Of a DNA stretch of 8,630 bases, positions 1 through 6,400 are shown one piece after another. Both the position numbers and the translations under genes were made by a program. Numbering within the stretch: position 1 is the first letter of the stretch; each line of letters begins with the position of its first letter. Origin of the DNA: Methylobacter sp. (GTDB lineage: Bacteria > Pseudomonadota > Gammaproteobacteria > Methylococcales > Methylomonadaceae); assembly GCA_003158415.1 (NCBI GenBank), contig PMJA01000092.1, positions 1 to 8,630 on the forward strand. Reading direction: 5' to 3'. The notes under the pieces were generated by a model. The model saw nothing but the letters and a program-made list of their open reading frames with translations, ran no database searches and was not told the DNA's origin.

Positions 1-189
1 GATAACTTTCGCGTTACTACTTAGTACAACCCAAGCATCAATGTGAAACGGTCGCTTCTGTTTAACTGCCCGCACCGCATCGCGTAAATCATCAACATGG
101 CGCACCAACAAATCTTGCTTCCGTTCCAATAAATTCACGGTAAAAAAATAGGTTCCGCCTGACACCCGGTAACGTCGATAATTCGGCAT
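1..189 (-). pseudogene. REP-associated tyrosine transposase (RAYT), N-terminal fragment, probably disrupted
   Basis: The 63 codons visible read from ATG at 189-187 and stay open to the window edge. They begin MPNYRRYRVSGGTYFFTVNL and continue through LLERKQDLLVRHVDDLR to PFHIDAWVVL, which I recognise as the start of the RAYT/Y1 (IS200-like HUH) transposase family. These single-copy enzymes act on REP palindromes. In the family WVVL is normally followed by a PDHxHC segment that supplies the HUH metal-binding histidines. Here, after L56 (codon 24-22), the frame reads SSNAKVI instead, so similarity ends about 24 bases from the edge. The likely explanation is an insertion, deletion or rearrangement junction that removes the catalytic core, but only seven divergent residues are visible, so a divergent intact gene is not excluded. 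A strong Shine-Dalgarno precedes the start, and REP-like palindromes lie directly upstream, as is typical of these genes. Confidence 0.8.
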
Positions 190-194
190 AAATT

Positions 195-200
195 TCCTTC
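195..200 (-). promoter_or_regulatory. Ribosome binding site of the RAYT fragment
   Basis: The minus strand reads GAAGGA at 200-195, five bases before the ATG at 189. This near-consensus Shine-Dalgarno fixes the transposase start at 189. Confidence 0.65.
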
Positions 201-204
201 AATC

Positions 205-290
205 GTAGGGCGGATACCCGCAGAGTGATCCGCCAAATTCCAGCAGCATGTACATCAACGACTCCCTTTCGGCGGAACCCGTATCCGGGG
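205..290. repeat. Inverted pair of REP-like palindromes (BIME-like) next to RAYT
   Basis: The first unit starts with the tetranucleotide GTAG (205-208) followed by the hairpin arms GGCGGAT (209-215) and ATCCGCC (228-234), a perfect 7-bp stem with a 12-base loop. The second unit is in opposite orientation: GGCGGA (271-276) complements TCCGCC (229-234), and GTATCCG (281-287) complements CGGATAC (211-217). The two units are therefore head to head and can also pair with each other as nested arms. A GTAG or similar tetranucleotide plus an imperfect palindrome is the known signature of REP elements mobilised by RAYT enzymes, and such pairs commonly flank RAYT genes. Here the pair lies just upstream of the RAYT start and between it and the toxin stop. 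Copies elsewhere in the genome are expected but cannot be seen. Confidence 0.75.
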
Positions 291-357
291 ACTTACGGAC
301 TTATATTCCACAATAGTTAAGCTTCCGTGCATCGAAATACCATCACCGTTTCCCAAT

Positions 358-384
358 GGTACAATAGGCTCACGCTATTGCACC
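358..384 (-). repeat. 10-bp palindrome downstream of the toxin gene; possible REP-like element or transcript hairpin
   Basis: On the minus strand GGTGCAATAG (384-375) and CTATTGTACC (367-358) pair over ten positions around a 7-base loop. Nine pairs are Watson-Crick. The remaining one is a G-U wobble in minus-strand RNA but an A-C mismatch in plus-strand RNA, so the structure favours the toxin transcript. It lies 38 bases past the toxin stop codon. No U-tract follows, so it is not a standard intrinsic terminator. It could protect the 3' end of the mRNA, or be a second family of interspersed palindrome. Confidence 0.5.
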
Positions 385-421
385 TTACAATTCATCTGCC
401 GTACGAGGTAAATAGTCAAAA

Positions 422-3400
422 CTACCCAAAATGTTGATGAGGTAAAGGGAAATCCCCTTTACCCGGAAAAACTGGCTCTTCAGGTTGGGACTGGGTGGGT
501 GATGGCAGAGGAGGCAATATAGGACTTAATTTTTTCGGGGGCGCAACTGGAAGTGACGTACCATCTTGAGGGTTTCCGACTACATAACTACCGTCTTCAG
601 AAAATGTCACTTCATGTGCGGCCGTTAATCCCTTTGTCTTTTGCAAAAGAGGTACCGGGTCAATGCCTTTATAACTTCCATCAGCCCTACGGGATGCAGC
701 ACCAAAGTGTAGGTGAGTACCAGTCGGTGCACGATCCCAAGTAGTAACCCAACCAATGACATCCCCCCTACTCACTAATGTGCCTTCCTTGAGGTTAGAG
801 TCTGCATCTATGTGTGTGTAAAACGTCTTCATTGCACCGTTGGAAGATACTATTGTCACCTGATCCCCGAATATTAGGCCTTTATGCTCAGTATTTGTAT
901 CCCTTCTTAGCCCAATAACTTTACCGTCTGTTGCAGCTCTTACTGGAGTACCAACTCTTGCCATCAAGTCTTGTGCTGCTTTCGATGCCCAATCATCTGT
1001 ATTTGGGTTTTCATCAAGCCCATGCCCACCCTTACCGCTTGAACCCCGTCCTTCACCATATTTTGTTTCTCCCATCGGGTTGCTGAACACTGCACTATCT
1101 GTCCCTTTTGGGGTATCATTGCTACTCTGTCCGAATTTAGTAGAACCCGTTGATTTAATTTCTGAAGGATGAGTTTGGGATTGAACTGATTTATTTGGAG
1201 ATTTGCCAACACTGCTTGTGGCATTTGGCCCAGTCATACCACCAATGTCATTTGGTTTTGGGTGAGCGTTATCCCACAATTCTTTTAAAGAATCGATTGA
1301 AACAACTTTATTTGGATAATTACTTGCAAATGAATTAAATTCTCCGTCAATATAGTTTGCTGGATCAGAAGGGTTGTTTGTATTTATTATGCGATCATCT
1401 TTCCCATCCAGATCTATCCGTGTAATTGGATTTCGACTACCGTAGGAATATAAGTTTATCCCGCTCCTAATTCCATTAGGATCATAGCTTGTCCAAATAC
1501 CCAACCACCCCGCATAATACCTAGCCCCATGGTAACTAAACCCCGTCTCCTCATCCCGCTCCTTCCCCGTATACCGATACCGTTTCGGCGTCTCATTCTG
1601 ACTTCGGGAAGACTGATAAGCCGTTGTCCCATAAGGGTGATATTCCTCATAAGAAATCACCTGCGCCTGATCGTCCATTTCCAGCGCCGCCGAGCCAAGA
1701 TGGTTGCCTAACTGATAGCGAATCAGTTGCGGTGGCGCTAGGTCGTTGCCCGCCGTGTCCAGCGTGCGCATCTCCACCAAAGCAACCCGCTGCTCGTCAT
1801 CCATGACATGCAAGGTCTCGCGCTCCAGCACAACCGTCTGCCTGTTGCCGTTGTATTTGCGGTATACCTCAAACCCACCGAGATAAATACGTTCATTTTT
1901 GAGTAAACCATTTTGCGTTTCGGTCAGCTTGCGTACCCGCTGACCGCCTGCGTCATACACGTAATAAGTCTTTTCCCCCGTGCCGTTGTTGACGATTTGT
2001 TGTTGCGAAGCGTGCAATTGATCCTTGAAGTCCCATTCCATCACCGGCAGATGCGGCATGGAGGTCATGTTGCCGTGGGCATCGTAGTTGTATTTAGCAC
2101 TGTAGCCTGGCGTGGCCGCGTAGAACGGCAACTTAACGGCTTCTCCGGGTGATCGGGTCGAAAGCAAACGGTTGCTGTTGAGTGCATATTGATACCAGCG
2201 TACCCAGCGTTCTGTGCCGCCGCCGGTGTGGTGCAAGCCTAAAATGTTGCCCACGGGGTCGTACTCAAAATCTTCGCTATAGCGTTGCAGGGCTTCCGGG
2301 CTATTGGGGAATGGCACGCCGATAACAGGGTCAAAATTTTTCGCATCGCGCTGTACATTGTTCTGCACCGCATGTTCTCGGCCTTCGGCGTGAATCAAAC
2401 GGTACAAGGCGTCATAAACATAAGAGTTGCTAGGCGTGATAGTGGAATTATTGAAAAATACTGTTTGCTGAGCAGCGTCGCGGATTTCAGTAATGTTGCC
2501 GATGGGATCGTAGGTGTAAAACAAGTCTTGCAGCGTGCGTTTGTTGGCTTCGGGATGCTTGGGCCGCGTGGTGAGAAGGCGGGTCAAACGGAACGTTTCT
2601 TTATCGTAGCTGTACTCGGTGATGATGGGGTGACCGGCCTCGTTGTATTCAATGCGGCTACGCTGACCTTTGGCATCGTAGTCGATATTGGTGACGACTT
2701 TTAGGTTGGCGGTTGCCGGGTTCAGTAATGTGGCGGGTTCGGTGTTTTGCCCCAGCCAGACATCCACTTTTTCGAGCAGATTGGCTTCGTTGTAGCCGGG
2801 GCGAACGACGTTGAACTTAATTCCTGCTTGGTTGCTGTGAGGTGCGACCAGCTGAATAGGGCGATTGAGTGCGTCGAAACGGCTGCTGCTGCTGAATATT
2901 TCTGCTTCCAGAATAGGATTCTGCGACCAGTCCGGCGTGGCTTTGTAATCCTTGACCAGTTGCCGGGTGCCTCGCAGCGGGTTGCCTTTGAAATCGAAGG
3001 CTTCATCCTGATTTGTTGTCGGGTTCTTGGCGATACTGGTTACCACGCCTGCGGTATCAAAATGCTTGTATGGTTTACCGCGAATATTGAGTTTCTTGGC
3101 ATCGGCCAAACCATTGCCGGGGGTATCGCCGTAAATGGTTTTCTCAAACCGGATGATTCGGTTTGGATCAAATTTGTCTTCGCCTTTGACGAAAGAACCG
3201 ACCGGACGATGCAGTTGGTCGTAATCGGTACGGAAAGTGTGGCCTCGGCTATCCCAAGCCAGCATCGGTTTACCGGCAGCATCATTCAGTACCCAGCGAT
3301 TACCGGCATCCATGCTGTGCTGGTAGAGCTGGTTCCCGGCAATGTCATAACAAGGTACAAAACCCGCAGTCGGGTCGGCAGCTTGATTATTCGCCACTGG

Positions 3401-6400
3401 TGGATTGATGTATTGCATCACCAGATTGCTGCGGGAATCACGAATCCACAGGGGCTTGCCCTCGGCATCCAGCTTGGTGAAAGTGAGATATTTTTCGTCC
3501 TTTAATATATTTGACGAATCTTTCACTCGATTATGCGAGACCGAAATAACGTTACGGCCAAGGCTGTCGAGGATAGTAAGAGCTGGGGTGTTGCCGTGCG
3601 CTTCAACCAACTTTGCTGCACGTATATTTTCCGGTGTATTAAACTCGGCAAACCGTGGATGAGCCGAATTCATGCGGCGCTGATACCAATCGCTACGCTC
3701 GGTAGAGGCAGGATCAAAGGCCGTATCGTTGGGATCATAGCTGGTAACTTGCCAGGGTGAGAACTCAACCCGACTATAGCTACCATCCGGCATTTCTGTG
3801 CGCACCACTCGGCCCATGGCATCGTAGTAAATAACCGGCGTTACGCCTTCTTCCTTAGGCTCTTCGAATTTATGCCCGGACGAGCTGAAATACGGTTCGT
3901 ATTGTTTAACCGGCTTGCCTTTATTGTTGAGGATGGTCTTGCCGTTGGCGACCCAGCGTATAGGTTGCCCAGATTTCTCAGGTTCCGCCTGGACTTTTTT
4001 GACAATGACACTGCCCATGCCGTCGGAATACTCGAAAGCGGCTTGTAGTGGGCTTTGCTCATTCAATGCCAATTGGCTGAGGTGCTTTTCGCGCACAATG
4101 CCGCAAGCGCAAGCGGGGTGCTCACCCCAAACGGTAAGGCCGTTTTTGATGATCTCGCCGAAGTAATAGACATGACGAGTCGTGGCATTGCCCAGCCAGA
4201 TGTGCGCTTGAGGCTCATCAAGGTCAGTTTGATCGAAAAATGTCGCGAGGTCGGTTAATGCCGGGTTGGCCAGAATATCGGTGAAGCCAGTGAGACTATC
4301 ACCCTCGTTAGCTTTGCCTTTTACTACCATTGCTGTTGGCAAACCCAGTACATCAAAATATACCTCCGACAAATTGTCGTTGATGTCCTGCATCTCACGG
4401 GGAGCAAGGACACGGAAGTCGAATTGAGTTGCTGTGATTACATTTCCCAAGGCATCCGTGCTGGACTTGATGAACAGATCGTATTTGCCGTCGTATTCCA
4501 GCGTAGTGACGTTATCGAAAGGATCGGTATAGCGTTCGGGCAGGTAAAAATGTTGTGCGGCATCAGCGGCGAAACCGGCGATGCCTGAGCGTATCCAGTA
4601 TTGACCTGTGAGTTCGTTGCCCGGAATGGTGTTAAAGCGTGCTGTCAGTTTTGCGCCGCTGAGATAACCACTGATCGCAGGATTATTAAGTTTGTCGAGT
4701 GCCGTGATAACGCCATCGACAGTTTGATCAAGCTTGTTATTTGCTGCGGCATCTATAAAGATCGCTTCAAGCAGTGGCTTGGTCAGCGCCAGTTTGTAGG
4801 GTTCGTAGGTTAAACCCAGGCGGCCATGCTCGCGGAAAGGCAAGGGATCAACCAGATTTTCCGCAAAGAACAATGTCCGCGCGTGTTCGACGAGACGTTT
4901 TTCCGGAGTAACACGGTTTGGTATTTGCTGATAAGGGATGTCCGGCACCGCTGCACCTGATTTTTGATGTACTAGGCTGAGCTGAAAAGCGCGCAATTCA
5001 TCCCTCGTAAAATAGAAGCCTGTCGTTGGTTTAATACCGGTCAGCTCATAGGTCAGCGTTTCGCACGGCAAGCGTAACCGTCGGTTATCCAATGCTACAT
5101 TTTTATCGGCTGGCTTTGTGCCAAAATCATCGGTGTATCGCATTTCCGAATAAGCCAGGTGACGCTCCAGTTGGACATCGTGAATACGTTTAAGATCGTC
5201 ATTGCTAAGGGTGTTATCCTTGAACTGACCGATACGCGGATAAACGACGGCAACTGATTGCAGGATGTTGGCGTACTCGTCGTATTGAAGATTCAACGTG
5301 TGGGTAATACGTGGATCAGGGTTGAGATTGGTAATTTCGGATTCCCGAATGTCCAGTTCGTAATGGTATGTGATGGCCTCGCTTTCAGCGACCAGAAATA
5401 CCGAGTGTCGATTTCCTGCCTGTGGTTGCAGGTTGCGAATAAGACAATTGTGATAAGCGGTGGAGAACAGCCTCACCGGCAATTGTTGTGGATTCTTGAG
5501 ACTTTCCAGCGTATCTATATCCAGTTCAACCACTTCCTGACGCAGCATCATGCCTTTGCAGGCGCGTAGGGCTTCCCGCCATTCCTCAGGATTGAGATTT
5601 TCTGTTGCCAAATCCGGTTGCGGTAGCGGGTTTTCCTTGAAAATGATGTTTAGACCGGGATGTTGTTCTTCCAGCCAATGCGGAAAATACTCGTGCTCGA
5701 AATGCGAGAGGATGCGTTCATGATCAAGAAAAGCGCCTGTATGAAACCAAGTGCTGGTTTTAATGGGCGGTTGGTAGAGCGTTCTGTCGTTGGTAATATA
5801 GGGGCTGGCGGCATTGCCTTGGGCGAAATCGCCATAGGATTCTACATCGATTTGCTCGACGCGACCAAAGCCGCGAAACTCGCGTTCAATGCCGTCAAAA
5901 TAGCCGTGGTGGTAGGAATAGCTGCTGGAGAAACTGGTCTTCCGCCATTTATCAGTGACCGTCACTTTTTCGACGCAATGCACTGGGAATGATAGTTTGG
6001 TGACCCAGGGGTTTCCGGCAACCTTGTCATTCAAATAAAACTTGGTGGAGGCCGCGTATTCTATATGTGTTTCCGCTCCTAAATTGTTCACAGTCTTAAT
6101 CAACAGATGTGGTTTTTGTTCACCCATCAAATTGATGTAGCGCAAGGGGTGGCGGATATTGCCCAGTAACGGTGATGACCAGACCAGACAGGCAGTTCCG
6201 TTGCCTAACAAATCGACGGTTTCTACTGAAGACAGGTTATCTAGTTTTGGGAAACTTGTAAGAAGACATTTTTTACTCCAACCGTTTCCTGATTGATTGA
6301 AATAAATCTGAACACCATTACTACCAAGGTAGAGTATATCCGCAGCTCCCGATCCATCAATATCCGCTAAGCGAATACGATGCTGGTCAAAAATATCTAC

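Noticed and set aside
308..345. Minus-strand frame MHGSLTIVEYKSVSP as a small immunity protein or peptide
   Set aside because: About 25 codons (running on below 308 through the REP unit) with no ribosome binding site seen; partly encoded by the palindromic repeat, so unlikely to be a gene.
205..384. CRISPR array or integron attachment site
   Set aside because: The repeats are inverted palindromes of two unrelated types without regular spacers, and they fit REP elements beside a RAYT better.
358..463. Rho-independent terminator for the toxin gene
   Set aside because: Both hairpins (358-384 and 441-463) lack a U-tract on the minus strand, and the second lies before the stop codon.
2747..3505. 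Plus-strand open frame of 252 codons antisense to the Rhs repeats
   Set aside because: It lies wholly opposite well-conserved Rhs coding sequence, resembles no family I know, and is explained by the GC-rich codon use of the real gene. The other plus-strand frames are rejected for the same reason.
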